DNA of 64,000 bases. Source: Betaproteobacteria bacterium (GTDB lineage Bacteria > Pseudomonadota > Gammaproteobacteria > Burkholderiales > SG8-39). Location of the stretch: contig JACPYS010000015.1 in NCBI GenBank assembly GCA_016195915.1, positions 1 to 64,000 of the forward strand, read 5' to 3'. Numbering within the stretch: position 1 is the stretch's first letter; every line of letters starts with the position of its first letter. The notes below the pieces were generated by a model. That model was not told the DNA's origin. It saw only the letters and a list, made by a program, of their open reading frames with translations, and made no database searches. Of this stretch, positions 53,794-62,447 are shown in pieces. The translations under genes and the position numbers were made by a program.

Positions 53794-54669
53794 TTGGAAT
53801 TCAACGATCAGCCGGTAACTACCCCGGCACGAGCCGCCGCGACGGTCGTGCTGTTGCGCGACGCGGACGACGGCATGGAAGTGTTCATGGTGAAGCGCCA
53901 TGGGCTTTCGGATGTACTGGGCGGCGCCTGCGTTTTTCCCGGTGGAAAGCTCGACCCTGCCGACGCCGCTCCGGACACATTGGAGCGCTTGAACACGCCG
54001 CTCGATCATCTTCACACCGCGCTCGGAGAGCCGGAACTTGATGCGGCGACGGCCGCCGGCCTGTTCGTCGCCGCCTGCCGCGAGACTTTCGAAGAGGCCG
54101 GGGTGTTGCTCGCCGAGGGTGCGACCGCGCTACACGTGGACGCGGCGCAGGCGCGTGCGCGCGAAGGCCTTTCGTTCAGCGATGTCCTTGCAGGGCTCGA
54201 ACTGCGGCTCGATTGCGGCAACGTCGTCCCATGGATGCGCTGGGTCACGCCGCGCGTGCCGATGATGCTCAACAAGCGCTTCGACGCACGCTTTTTTCTC
54301 GCAGCCGTGCCGCACGATCAGCAACCGCAGCACGATAATCACGAAGCCACGGAAGGTTTCTGGCTAAAGCCACGCGCCGCACTGGAACGCTACTGGGCGG
54401 GTGAAATCAACCTCGCACCGGCACAGATCATGAGCCTGGCCGAGCTTTCCCGGCTTCGGGACGTGGCGGGTGCCCTGGCTGCCGCGCAAGCGCGTCGCCC
54501 GCCGGTGATCCAGCCCGAAGTGTTCACGCACGAAAAGGCGCGCGCCGTCGCATTTCCAGGCGACGCGCGGCATCCGGTCCCCGAGCGCGCGCTGCCCGGA
54601 CCTTCCTGTCTCGTTTTCCGCAATGAGCGCTTCGAGCCGGTCGGCGGCTTCGAGGCGCTTTTCGCCTGA
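53794..54669 (+). CDS. NUDIX hydrolase (NUDT19-like)
   Basis: A 291-residue NUDIX protein. The box is split by an insert: GGKLDPADAA at about 50-59 and CRETFEEAGVLL at 95-106, a long spacing typical of NUDT19/RP2-like enzymes, which in animals hydrolyse CoA derivatives. The start is TTG with AGGA ahead. It is followed after seven bases by an enoyl-reductase-like gene, so a CoA-related role is plausible but unproven. Confidence 0.85.
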   Translation: MEFNDQPVTTPARAAATVVLLRDADDGMEVFMVKRHGLSDVLGGACVFPGGKLDPADAAPDTLERLNTPLDHLHTALGEPELDAATAAGLFVAACRETFEEAGVLLAEGATALHVDAAQARAREGLSFSDVLAGLELRLDCGNVVPWMRWVTPRVPMMLNKRFDARFFLAAVPHDQQPQHDNHEATEGFWLKPRAALERYWAGEINLAPAQIMSLAELSRLRDVAGALAAAQARRPPVIQPEVFTHEKARAVAFPGDARHPVPERALPGPSCLVFRNERFEPVGGFEALFA

Positions 54670-54676
54670 GGTAGTC

Positions 54677-55666
54677 ATGCTGAGCGCACAGCTTTCGAAA
54701 TTCGGACGCCCCGAAGACGCCATCGAGTTGGTGGAACTGCCGGACCCCGGCGAGCCGGGACCGGGAGAAGTCGTGGTCGATTCGGAGCTGTTCCCGATCA
54801 ATCCCGCCGACATACTCAACCTCGAGGGAAACTACGGCGCGGTCCCGCCCGGCCTGCCGATGATTCCGGGCGCGGAAGGGGTCGGGCATGTCGCCAAGCT
54901 TGGCGCGGGCGTCACTCACGTGAAAGCCGGCGACCGCGTGTTGCTGCCCGGTCCGGGGACCTGGCGCGAGCGAATCAAAGCGCCGGCCGGTTCGGTTTTT
55001 GCATTGCCCGGGCGCGTGGATCCGCGGCAGCTCGCGATGCTTCGGGTCAATCCGCCGACCGCGGATCTGATGCTCCACGATTTTGTCGCGGCGCATGCGG
55101 GAAACTGGGTGATTCAGAATGCAGCCAACTCCGGCGTGGGCCATTGCCTGATCCGCCTGGCGCGGCAGGCCGGCATGAAATCCGTCAACGTGGTGCGCCG
55201 CGAGGAACTGCTCGCACCGTTGCGGGCGTTTGGCGCCGACGTCGTGCTGCTCGACGGCCCGGAACTCGACGTTCGGGTCCGTGCCACCATCGGTGACGGC
55301 GTGCTGCCGCTTGCCATCGATGCGGTGGGCGGATCGGCCACGTTACGCCTCGCGCGCTGCTTGTCCGACGGCGGAACGGTCGTCAATTACGGACTGTTGA
55401 GCGGCGAGCCCTGCATGATCGACGCGAGAGAAACAGTGTTCCGGAATGTCAGCCTGCGCGGCTTCTGGTTGAGGCGCTGGTTCATGGAAACGCCGCGCGA
55501 GCAGATCGCCACCCGGTACCGCGAATTGCTGTCGAAGGTCGCCGACGGGACCCTGAGCGTGGAAGTCGAGGCGGTGTATCCGGTTCGAAGGATCAAAGAG
55601 GCGGTGGCGCATGCCGCGCGCCCCGGGCGGTCGGGAAAGATCCTGGTGAGCTTCACGCCGGCATGA
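54677..55666 (+). CDS. MDR-family 2-enoyl thioester reductase-like protein
   Basis: A 329-residue medium-chain dehydrogenase/reductase without zinc ligands. LFPINPADILNLEGNYG, MIPGAEGVGHVAKLGAGVTHVKAGDRV and the NADPH-binding NAANSGVGHCLIRLARQAG match the MECR/ETR branch that reduces 2-enoyl-ACP or 2-enoyl-CoA. The start at 54677 has GAGG ahead. The stop overlaps the small lipoprotein start. Quinone-oxidoreductase-like function is an alternative. Confidence 0.85.
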   Translation: MLSAQLSKFGRPEDAIELVELPDPGEPGPGEVVVDSELFPINPADILNLEGNYGAVPPGLPMIPGAEGVGHVAKLGAGVTHVKAGDRVLLPGPGTWRERIKAPAGSVFALPGRVDPRQLAMLRVNPPTADLMLHDFVAAHAGNWVIQNAANSGVGHCLIRLARQAGMKSVNVVRREELLAPLRAFGADVVLLDGPELDVRVRATIGDGVLPLAIDAVGGSATLRLARCLSDGGTVVNYGLLSGEPCMIDARETVFRNVSLRGFWLRRWFMETPREQIATRYRELLSKVADGTLSVEVEAVYPVRRIKEAVAHAARPGRSGKILVSFTPA

Positions 55667-55821
55667 GCAAATCTGCAAAGCGCACTCGGGTGTTCGCGGC
55701 GGCTCTGCTCCTGCTTTTTCTCGCCGGATGCGCAGACTTGCCGCGCATCGGCATAAGGGTCACGAACGCGCCGTCGATTCAGGATTGTTTCCCCGGCTCC
55801 ACGACCAATCCCTGCCAGTAA
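55663..55821 (+). CDS. Small lipoprotein
   Basis: A 52-residue protein that starts with the ATGA overlap of the upstream stop. MSKSAKRTRVFAAALLLLFL leads to the lipobox AGC (LFLAGC), so Cys is the predicted lipid-modified residue and only about 30 residues remain in the mature form, with two further cysteines (QDCF and NPCQ). Function is unknown. Confidence 0.75.
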   Translation: MSKSAKRTRVFAAALLLLFLAGCADLPRIGIRVTNAPSIQDCFPGSTTNPCQ

Positions 55822-55836
55822 GCGCGGGAGCTTGCC

Positions 55837-56151
55837 TTAGCGCAGCCGAAGGTCGTTGCCGACGTAGGTCACGCCGCGGACGCGGCGTGCCACAACGACC
55901 GCTTTGTAGATGTTTTCCTGGGTATCGGTAAAACCGCTCAACTGAACCACGCCATTGACGGTCCTGACCTTGATCTCGGCCGCCTTCAACGTGGGCTCCT
56001 CCGAAATCGCCGTCGTGATTCTGGCGGTGACGACGCTGTCGTCGAAGCACTCTCCCAACGGCTCCGGCTGAGGCGGAGACGACCCGCAACCCGAAACCGC
56101 CAGCGCCAGCAGCGCGCCGATGAAACGAGAAAAATGCGTGTTCCCCCTCAT
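55837..56151 (-). CDS. BON-domain lipoprotein
   Basis: A 104-residue predicted outer-membrane or periplasmic lipoprotein. The leader ends in the lipobox VSGC, and one BON domain follows (DDSVVTARITTAISEEPTLKAAEIKVRTVNGVVQLSGFTD). BON proteins such as OsmY and DolP bind phospholipid membranes. It converges with the small lipoprotein gene, 15 bases apart. Confidence 0.88.
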   Translation of the reverse strand: MRGNTHFSRFIGALLALAVSGCGSSPPQPEPLGECFDDSVVTARITTAISEEPTLKAAEIKVRTVNGVVQLSGFTDTQENIYKAVVVARRVRGVTYVGNDLRLR

Positions 56152-56238
56152 TACGCGATTTTGACCCGCCGCCCCGGGGGCACGTTCCAGGTCAATCGCC
56201 GTTTGTTGCCCTCACTCAACGGCCCGCGACACCGGATT

Positions 56239-56254
56239 TGGCAGTATTCTTGCA
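56239..56254 (+). promoter_or_regulatory. Sigma-54 type promoter upstream of response regulator
   Basis: TGGCAG, five bases, TTGCA: the -24/-12 pattern of sigma-54 promoters with exact GG-to-GC spacing. The -12 GC lies 22 bases before the ATG at 56275, so the transcript would have a leader of only about ten bases. No matching enhancer-binding protein gene is in the window. Confidence 0.65.
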
Positions 56255-56274
56255 ACTGCGATGCGGCCCACACC

Positions 56275-57132
56275 ATGATCAGCGACGATCGCGTCTCTGT
56301 CTTCTCGAGTGAGAACCGGGCCAATATTCCGGTCTATCCGCTCGACGTCTTCACGCCGACGGATCTCGGCAACGCCCAGATTCAGGGCGGCACCACGCGC
56401 CTGCCGGCGGTGGCGCTGGAGGTTCTCGTTCTTCTCGACGGACATGCCACCGTCGGCGATGTCGAACAGAGGGCGAGGCACATTCCGCCCGAGGCGTTGC
56501 GCAACCTGTTTCGCTCGCTGTTGAGCAGCGGGCTGGTGCGCGCCGCCACGATCGAGGAATCGGCAGGCCTGGACTTCAGCGCATTCTTCGACGCGGCGCC
56601 GGGCGCAGAGCCTTCGCATGGCGCAAGCGAGAGCGCCCAGCGCGAAGCCACCGAAGGCGAACCGCAGCTCGAGCGCCACGGGTACTACGTCAGCATCGCG
56701 CGCCAGGCGGTGAAGGTCAGAAAACTGGAACCCGGCGCGCGGCTTTCGGTCCTGGTCGTCGAGGATGACACGGACATGGCAAATCTCGTCTCGCGTCTGC
56801 TCGAAAAAGAAGGATTCGAGGTGGAGGTCGCCTCCTGCCGCGACGAAATTCTCGCCCGCTTGCGCCGCGTGCCCGCGCCGGATGCCGTCATTCTCGACGT
56901 GATGCTGCCGGACGTGAACGGATTCGACGTGCTGCAGCGCCTGAAGTCGCATCCCGCGCTGAAGATCGTGCCGGTGATCATGCTGACCGCCGATGCCAAG
57001 CGCGAAAGCGTGATGCGCGGACTGGTGGGCGGCGCGGACGGATACATCACGAAGCCTTTCGAGCGTAGCGTTCTCGTCGAAGGCGTCAAGGCCGTGCTGG
57101 GTATCGCGGGCGAGGACCATCCGCCGCATTGA
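56275..57132 (+). CDS. Response regulator with C-terminal receiver domain
   Basis: A 285-residue protein. The C-terminal receiver domain has Asp164/Asp165 (VVEDDTDM), phospho-acceptor Asp208 (LDVMLPDVNGFD) and Lys260 (GYITKPFER). The N-terminal 150 residues are not a known output domain; LPAVALEVLVLLDGHATVGDVEQRA resembles a small winged-helix-like fold. Placing the receiver at the C-terminus is less common. No histidine kinase is adjacent. A sigma-54-type promoter lies just upstream. Confidence 0.82.
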   Translation: MISDDRVSVFSSENRANIPVYPLDVFTPTDLGNAQIQGGTTRLPAVALEVLVLLDGHATVGDVEQRARHIPPEALRNLFRSLLSSGLVRAATIEESAGLDFSAFFDAAPGAEPSHGASESAQREATEGEPQLERHGYYVSIARQAVKVRKLEPGARLSVLVVEDDTDMANLVSRLLEKEGFEVEVASCRDEILARLRRVPAPDAVILDVMLPDVNGFDVLQRLKSHPALKIVPVIMLTADAKRESVMRGLVGGADGYITKPFERSVLVEGVKAVLGIAGEDHPPH

Positions 57133-57186
57133 CGACGATCCCGGTTCGCGCGGGCGACCCCGTGTCACCGGTGATCGCAGGATGGT

Positions 57187-57825
57187 TCAGCCCGCCTTGC
57201 CGCTCGCCGCGGCCGCGCGGTTCTTCTCGACCAGCGCTTTGAGCAGGCCCTCGACACCGGACTGGCGGACGGTCTGCGAAAAATCGGCGCGATACGCGAG
57301 CATCAGGCTCACGCCTTCCACTGTGATGTCGAAGATCTTCCAACCCGTCGGCGACTTGCGCATGGCGTATTCGATCGTGATGCGCTGCCCGTTTTCGCGG
57401 CGATACAGGTTGCGCACATTGACTTCAGTCGCGCCGGCCGTCATGCGGACCGGTTGCACATCGATGGTCTGCCCCCGGTAGGGTTGAATCGCGAGCGAAT
57501 AGACACGCACCAGCATCGTGCGGAATTCGGAGACCAGCTTTTCCTGCTGCTCGGCCGAAGCCTTCGCCCAGGGCGGCCCGACGGCGGTCTGGATCGCGTA
57601 ACGGAAATCGATATGGGGCAGGACCTTTTCTTCCGCCAGCGCAAGTGCCCTGCTCCGGTCGCCCGAGCGTAGCGCCGGATCCTGCTTGATGGTGTCGAGC
57701 ACATCGGTGGTGATCTGCTTTACGAGCGCCTCGGGAGACTGTTCATCGCCGGCGCCAGAAACGCCGGGGACCAGGCCGGAAAGCAGGAACCACGCACCGA
57801 CCGCAAGCATCGTTCGAATTCGCAT
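57187..57825 (-). CDS. MlaC/Ttg2D family periplasmic phospholipid-binding protein
   Basis: A 212-residue exported protein: signal peptide MRIRTMLAVGAWFLLSGLVPG, then PEALVKQITTDVLDTIKQ and KVLPHIDFRYAIQTAVGPPWAKAS, typical of MlaC/toluene-tolerance Ttg2 proteins that carry phospholipids between membranes. The rest of the mla system (mlaFEDB) is not in the window, so this copy stands alone. TATACT lies ten bases before the start and may be its -10 element, which would give a very short leader. Confidence 0.88.
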   Translation of the reverse strand: MRIRTMLAVGAWFLLSGLVPGVSGAGDEQSPEALVKQITTDVLDTIKQDPALRSGDRSRALALAEEKVLPHIDFRYAIQTAVGPPWAKASAEQQEKLVSEFRTMLVRVYSLAIQPYRGQTIDVQPVRMTAGATEVNVRNLYRRENGQRITIEYAMRKSPTGWKIFDITVEGVSLMLAYRADFSQTVRQSGVEGLLKALVEKNRAAAASGKAG

Positions 57826-57872
57826 GGCGAGAGTATAAGCAAAATCGGGCCGCATGCCGGACATCATCGCGA

Positions 57873-58058
57873 TCAGCGGTTGCTGCGGTCCCACGTCGTG
57901 TCCGGATTCCAGGGTTGGCGATACTGCGCCCTTGCCGTCAGACCCTCCCGACGTTTCTCGCGGAAACGTGAAGCGGCGCCGAATGCCCAGTACAGACCAA
58001 CGCCGGACACCGCAATGACAAGGCCGAATTCCAGAAGGTGCAACAATCCGTTGCTCAT
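57873..58058 (-). CDS. Small single-pass membrane protein
   Basis: A 61-residue protein with one hydrophobic helix (LLEFGLVIAVSGVGLYWAF) and a basic tail (RFREKRREGLTARAQYR). GGAG lies seven bases before the ATG at 58058, which supports translation. I do not recognise the family. It precedes the MlaC-like gene on the same strand with a 47-base gap. Confidence 0.55.
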   Translation of the reverse strand: MSNGLLHLLEFGLVIAVSGVGLYWAFGAASRFREKRREGLTARAQYRQPWNPDTTWDRSNR

Positions 58059-58333
58059 GGTTGATCTCCAGATCGATGAACAAGAGCGACTTCGCTCCTG
58101 TGGCTCGAGTTTTGGCCGGGACGGTTGCGGTCACTGTAAGGATTTGAAACAGATTGTTTCGATGGGGCCCGAAATCCCTGCGTGACGGAGCAGTGGCCAA
58201 CGAATCGTGTAACCGCGTGACATGCATCACGCGACGGACCGGCTCGGTGTCACCCGGAAGCGACAACTCAAGTGTTCGCCCCGGCTGCCGATATACCCGG
58301 GGAGGACAACCCTGCCCGCCCGGACAAGCGCAC

Positions 58334-59212
58334 GTGACCGCAATCGAAACGGAAACCCTCGACGAAACCGCCACGATCGCGCGCGAATCCGAACGCGCCG
58401 CGCGCGAACTGGGAATTCCACCCTGTCCTGCGATTCTCGCCGGCTTTTCGGCCGAAATCCGGTCTGCGGACCCGGATCTGCGCGTGCTGGCGACGCTGAT
58501 CGGGACTGACGTCGCTCTGTCGGCGGCCTTGCTCAAGACCGTCAACTCGTCGTTCTACGCACTGGAGTGCAAGGCGACGAACGTGAAGCAGGCAATGTCG
58601 ATACTCGGTTTGAGGGCCTGCGCCAACCTGGTCACCGGCCTGCTGCTCAAGAAGGCCTTTCCGAGCGGCTCGAACCGGGAGATGAGGCGCTTCTGGGACG
58701 CCTCGAGCGGCCTGGCCGCGGCGGCGGCAGGGATTGCCGTGCGCCTGGAGGGAATCAATCCGGACGAAGCGCACACCTACGCGCTTTTCCGGGACTGCGG
58801 GATGGCATTGATGATCCGCAGGTTTCCGATCTACACCGAGCTGATCGAGCAGAATTCCGAGATGCCGGGAGCGCAGCTGATCATGCTTGAGAATTCGCGC
58901 TTCAGGTACAACCACGCACGCGTCGGCTATTCGCTGGCATGCGACTGGCTGCTGCCCGAATCCATGTGCAAGGCCATCCTCTGGCACCACCAGCCGGAGT
59001 CGATCGCCGCGAGTTTTCGCGATCTGGAGCCGGCCAATCCGAAGCTGGTGGCGTTCGGACTGCTGGCCGAACAGCTCATCGCACTGCGCTCGGGCCGAGG
59101 GCTGTGTCCGGACTGGAGAGACGCCGAAGAGTTCGTGCTCGGCACGCTGGAGATCTCGCCCGAGGACGTGGTTGCGCTGGCGGAGGACTTCGAACTCGCG
59201 CCGTCCGCGTAA
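58334..59212 (+). CDS. HDOD domain protein
   Basis: A 292-residue cytoplasmic signalling protein. The HDOD core includes LATLIGTDVALSAALLKTVNSSFYALECKATNVKQAMSILGLRACANLVTGLL and later LLPESMCKAILWHHQPESI. HDOD proteins lack HD-domain phosphodiesterase residues and act in regulation. The start is GTG at 58334 with only a weak site; the frame is open for 60 codons upstream without conserved sequence. The partner protein is unknown. Confidence 0.85.
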   Translation: MTAIETETLDETATIARESERAARELGIPPCPAILAGFSAEIRSADPDLRVLATLIGTDVALSAALLKTVNSSFYALECKATNVKQAMSILGLRACANLVTGLLLKKAFPSGSNREMRRFWDASSGLAAAAAGIAVRLEGINPDEAHTYALFRDCGMALMIRRFPIYTELIEQNSEMPGAQLIMLENSRFRYNHARVGYSLACDWLLPESMCKAILWHHQPESIAASFRDLEPANPKLVAFGLLAEQLIALRSGRGLCPDWRDAEEFVLGTLEISPEDVVALAEDFELAPSA

Positions 59213-59319
59213 CGCGACGTTCCCGTGCAAGCGCGAACGATTCCGTCCCGGCCGGCGCCTGCGCGGGCCGCTTCGAGAGCAGGGTGAATCCCGCGCGGGA
59301 GTTCCACCATTCACGTCAA

Positions 59320-60462
59320 CTACGAGATCGTGCCCGCCTCGCGGAGCGCGGCGATTTCCGCGTGGTCGAGCCATTGCGCGAGGGCAGCGTCGGTATTCTC
59401 GCGGTTGATCTCCTGCGGCGGCGTCGGCGGCTCCAGCCGTGTGCGGCTGAATCGGGGCGCGGGCGCCGGCTGCGTGACGCCGTCCACCTCCACGAATGTC
59501 TCTCGCGCACGCAGGTGATGATGACGGGGCGCTTCGGACCACGACAGCACCGGCGCAAAGCAGGCGTCGGTTCCCTCGAGGAGCGAACACCATTCGTCGC
59601 GAGTCCTGGTCTTGAACTTTTCGGCGAGCACCGCGTAGGCGCGGTCCCAGTTCCCGCAATCCATCTGATCGCCCACCGCCGCAGGGTCGATTTCGAGGCG
59701 GCGGAGGAGCTCCGCATGGAACCGTCCTTCCGTCGGCGACACCGCCACCCACAGATGGTCCGCGCACTGGTAGACGTTGCAGAAATGCGCGCCGGAGTCG
59801 ATCGCATTTGAGCCGCGTCCCGCGTTCAGCAGACCTGCTGCATTCAATCCGAAGAACATGGTCGCGAGGGACGCCGCGCCGTCAACCATGGCCGCATCCA
59901 CCGTCTGCCCCTTGCCCGATTGCCGCGCTTCGAGGATTCCCGCCAGCACGCCGAGCGCAAGATAAAGCGCGCCGCCGCCAAAATCCCCGATCAGGTTCAG
60001 CGGAAGGGATGGAGGCTGCCCGCGGCGCCCGATAGCGTTCAGCACGCCGGTGACCGCGATGTAGTTCAGGTCGTGGCCCGCGGCGTCCCGCAGCGGACCG
60101 GACTGACCCCATCCGGTCACCCGGCCATATACCAGGCGTGGATTTCTGCTCCAGCACGTCTCGGGCCCCAGTCCGAGCCGCTCGAGCACTCCGGGGCGAA
60201 AGCCTTCGATCAGGGCGTCGGCGCTCTCGACCAGCCGCAGGACCACCTCGACGGCGTCGGGCTTCTTCAGATCGAGCGCAATCGCCTTGCGGCTTCTGCG
60301 CAGCAGGTCGTAGCGCAGCGGCCGCTTGATGCCGAGTTCGACCGGTTCCTTCCGATCGATGCGGATCACGGTGGCGCCCAGCTCGGCCAGCAGCATGGCG
60401 CACATCGGACAGGGCCCGAGACCTGCGAGCTCGACGACCTTGATTCCGGAAAGAGGTCCCAT
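59320..60462 (-). CDS. Alpha-methylacyl-CoA racemase family protein
   Basis: A 380-residue class III CoA-transferase-fold protein. GHDLNYIAVTGVLNAIGR with His130 and IGDFGGGALYLALG with Asp160 keep the 30-residue spacing of the His126/Asp156 pair in M. tuberculosis MCR. GRGSNAIDSGAHFCNVYQ is also racemase-like. It would interconvert 2-methylacyl-CoA epimers. It is the last gene of the leftward acyl-CoA cluster. Confidence 0.85.
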   Translation of the reverse strand: MGPLSGIKVVELAGLGPCPMCAMLLAELGATVIRIDRKEPVELGIKRPLRYDLLRRSRKAIALDLKKPDAVEVVLRLVESADALIEGFRPGVLERLGLGPETCWSRNPRLVYGRVTGWGQSGPLRDAAGHDLNYIAVTGVLNAIGRRGQPPSLPLNLIGDFGGGALYLALGVLAGILEARQSGKGQTVDAAMVDGAASLATMFFGLNAAGLLNAGRGSNAIDSGAHFCNVYQCADHLWVAVSPTEGRFHAELLRRLEIDPAAVGDQMDCGNWDRAYAVLAEKFKTRTRDEWCSLLEGTDACFAPVLSWSEAPRHHHLRARETFVEVDGVTQPAPAPRFSRTRLEPPTPPQEINRENTDAALAQWLDHAEIAALREAGTIS

Positions 60463-60500
60463 GCGCTGCGCTCACTAGAAGCAGCGACCTACCGTTTCCA

Positions 60501-61658
60501 CTAAGCGCTCCTCCTGCCCAGGATGCTGTTGCCGATGATGTTGCGCTGGATCTGGTTGGTTCCCTCGACGATCTGCAGCACCTTGGCGTCCCGCATGTAG
60601 CGATTAATGGGGTACTCCATCGAGATGCCGGCTGCCCCGAAGAGCTGCACTGCGTCGGTGGCCACCTTCATCGCCGTGTCGGTGGCGAAGCACTTCGCCA
60701 TGGCTGCGTAGGGCGCAAGCGCCCTGCCCGACACGCCCGCGTCCACCATGCCCGCCGCCCGATAGCAGAGCTGGCGCGCCGCCTCGGTCTGCATGGCCAT
60801 GTCGGCGAGCGTCCAGCGCACACCCTGGAAATCGCTGATCTTCTGGCCGAACGCGACGCGGCTCTGGACGTAGGCCACCGCATGGTCGATGGCGCCCTGC
60901 GCCAGGCCGACGCCGCGCGCCGCGTGAATCGGGCGCGCCAGGTTGAACGCCTCCATGACGACCTTGAAGCCCTTCGCTTCCTCGCCCAGCCGGTCTTCTT
61001 CCGCGGCGAACACGTCGTCGAGGAAAAGCGGGCACGACGGAATGCCGCGCGCACCCATCTTTTCCTCCTTGCGCCCGATCTGCAATCCTTTAGTGCCGCG
61101 CTGGATGAAGAAGAGGTTGATGCTGCCCCGAGTATCGTCGTCGCCCGTCTTGGCCGCGAGCAGGATGAAGTCGGCCACCGGCGCGCCCGTGCACCAGGTC
61201 TTCGAGCCGCCGATTCGGTAGCCGCCGGGGACGCGCTTCGCGCGCGTCTTGATCCCCGCGACGTCGGAGCCGCTCTGCGGCTCGGTGACCGAGATCGCGC
61301 CGCGCAGCCTGCCCGAGGCGAGCGCGGGGAGATACTGCTTCTTCTGTGCCTCCGTCCCACCCGCCAGGATCGCGGCGAAGGGCGTCCACTGCACCGCCAG
61401 GAGGTAGCCCGTGTTGTAGCAGACGCGCACCAGCTCCTCCAACGCGATGCACGCGTTCAGCGTGCTCCCGGTGCCGCCGTATTCCTCGGGGAACGGCAGT
61501 GCGAACCATCCGAGTCCGCGCAACAGTTCGAACATGTCTTCGGGATACTCGGCGCTGCGGTCGATCTCGTCCGCGCGCGCCGCGACCTTCTCGCGCGCGA
61601 ATCGCCGGACCGCGTCCTGGATCTGCTGTTGCTCAGCGCCGAGCATGTACGCGTTCAT
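60501..61658 (-). CDS. Acyl-CoA dehydrogenase
   Basis: A 385-residue FAD enzyme. AISVTEPQSGSDVAGIKT is the FAD-binding signature, GGSKTWCTGAPVADF follows, and VVEGTNQIQRNIIGN at the C-terminus includes the catalytic-type glutamate. It lies 38 bases before the racemase-like gene and after the divergent SDR, so it probably acts on the same CoA esters. Substrate length is unknown. Confidence 0.92.
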   Translation of the reverse strand: MNAYMLGAEQQQIQDAVRRFAREKVAARADEIDRSAEYPEDMFELLRGLGWFALPFPEEYGGTGSTLNACIALEELVRVCYNTGYLLAVQWTPFAAILAGGTEAQKKQYLPALASGRLRGAISVTEPQSGSDVAGIKTRAKRVPGGYRIGGSKTWCTGAPVADFILLAAKTGDDDTRGSINLFFIQRGTKGLQIGRKEEKMGARGIPSCPLFLDDVFAAEEDRLGEEAKGFKVVMEAFNLARPIHAARGVGLAQGAIDHAVAYVQSRVAFGQKISDFQGVRWTLADMAMQTEAARQLCYRAAGMVDAGVSGRALAPYAAMAKCFATDTAMKVATDAVQLFGAAGISMEYPINRYMRDAKVLQIVEGTNQIQRNIIGNSILGRRSA

Positions 61659-61681
61659 GGGTGTAGACGAGACCTATCGGA

Positions 61682-62443
61682 TTAGAACAAGGATGCGGTC
61701 TGCCCGCCATCCACCGGAATGCTGACGCCGGTAATGTATCCGGCCTGGCGCGACGCGAGAAACGCCACCGCAGCCGCCAGTTCTTCCGGCTTGCCCACGC
61801 GGCGCACGGGGATGCGGCGCGCGCGCTCCTCCAGGTCGTAGCTGGCGCGCAGACCCTTCGTCTCGACCGAGGCGGGGCACACCGCATTGACGGTTACGCC
61901 GCGACTGGCGGTCTCGTTCGCGAGGTGCTTCAGATAGCCCGTCACGCCGGCGCGAAACACGGTGAACAGGGCATGCTTATCCATGGGCTGCATCACCGAG
62001 GCGGAGGTCACTGCGATCACGCGGCCCCAGCCGCGCTGCACGAGCATGGGCGTGATCTCGCGCATCACCAGGATCGCACTCCAGAGCTGGATCCTGTAGG
62101 CCTCTTCCCAGCGTTCGTCGTCGGTTTCGTCGAGCGCCTCGCGCATCGGCAGCGGCGGTCGCCCGGTGTTCACCACGAGGATGTCGGCGCCGCCGAACTC
62201 GGCGCGCACCGTCGCGCCGAGCCGGCGCACGTCGTCCCGGCTGCGCATGTCCCCCGCGACCGGGACGGCCCGAACCGGATGCTGTGTCCGTAGTTCGGAT
62301 GCCACGTGCGCGAGCTTGTCCAGCGAGCGCGCAAACAGCATGACGTTTGCACCCTCGGCCGCCAGCGCCTGCGCAATGCTTTCACCCAAGCCGCCGCTTG
62401 CGCCGGTGACAACCGCCAGCTTTCCTGCGATGCCGAGATCCAT
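61682..62443 (-). CDS. SDR family oxidoreductase lacking the YxxxK motif
   Basis: A 253-residue Rossmann-fold short-chain dehydrogenase. The cofactor motif TGASGGLG is present, and the end GYITGVSIPVDGGQTASLF is typical of FabG-like proteins. Where YxASK is expected, the sequence reads FTVFR, so both catalytic Tyr and Lys are replaced. A BKR-like subgroup of SDRs with an imperfect catalytic tetrad is known. It lies four bases after the CoA-transferase stop. The reaction is uncertain. Confidence 0.85.
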   Translation of the reverse strand: MDLGIAGKLAVVTGASGGLGESIAQALAAEGANVMLFARSLDKLAHVASELRTQHPVRAVPVAGDMRSRDDVRRLGATVRAEFGGADILVVNTGRPPLPMREALDETDDERWEEAYRIQLWSAILVMREITPMLVQRGWGRVIAVTSASVMQPMDKHALFTVFRAGVTGYLKHLANETASRGVTVNAVCPASVETKGLRASYDLEERARRIPVRRVGKPEELAAAVAFLASRQAGYITGVSIPVDGGQTASLF

Positions 62444-62447
62444 TCGG

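Noticed and set aside
53443-54015. Leftward frame overlapping the winged-helix and NUDIX genes
   Set aside because: No motif, and both rightward genes show family signatures and ribosome sites.
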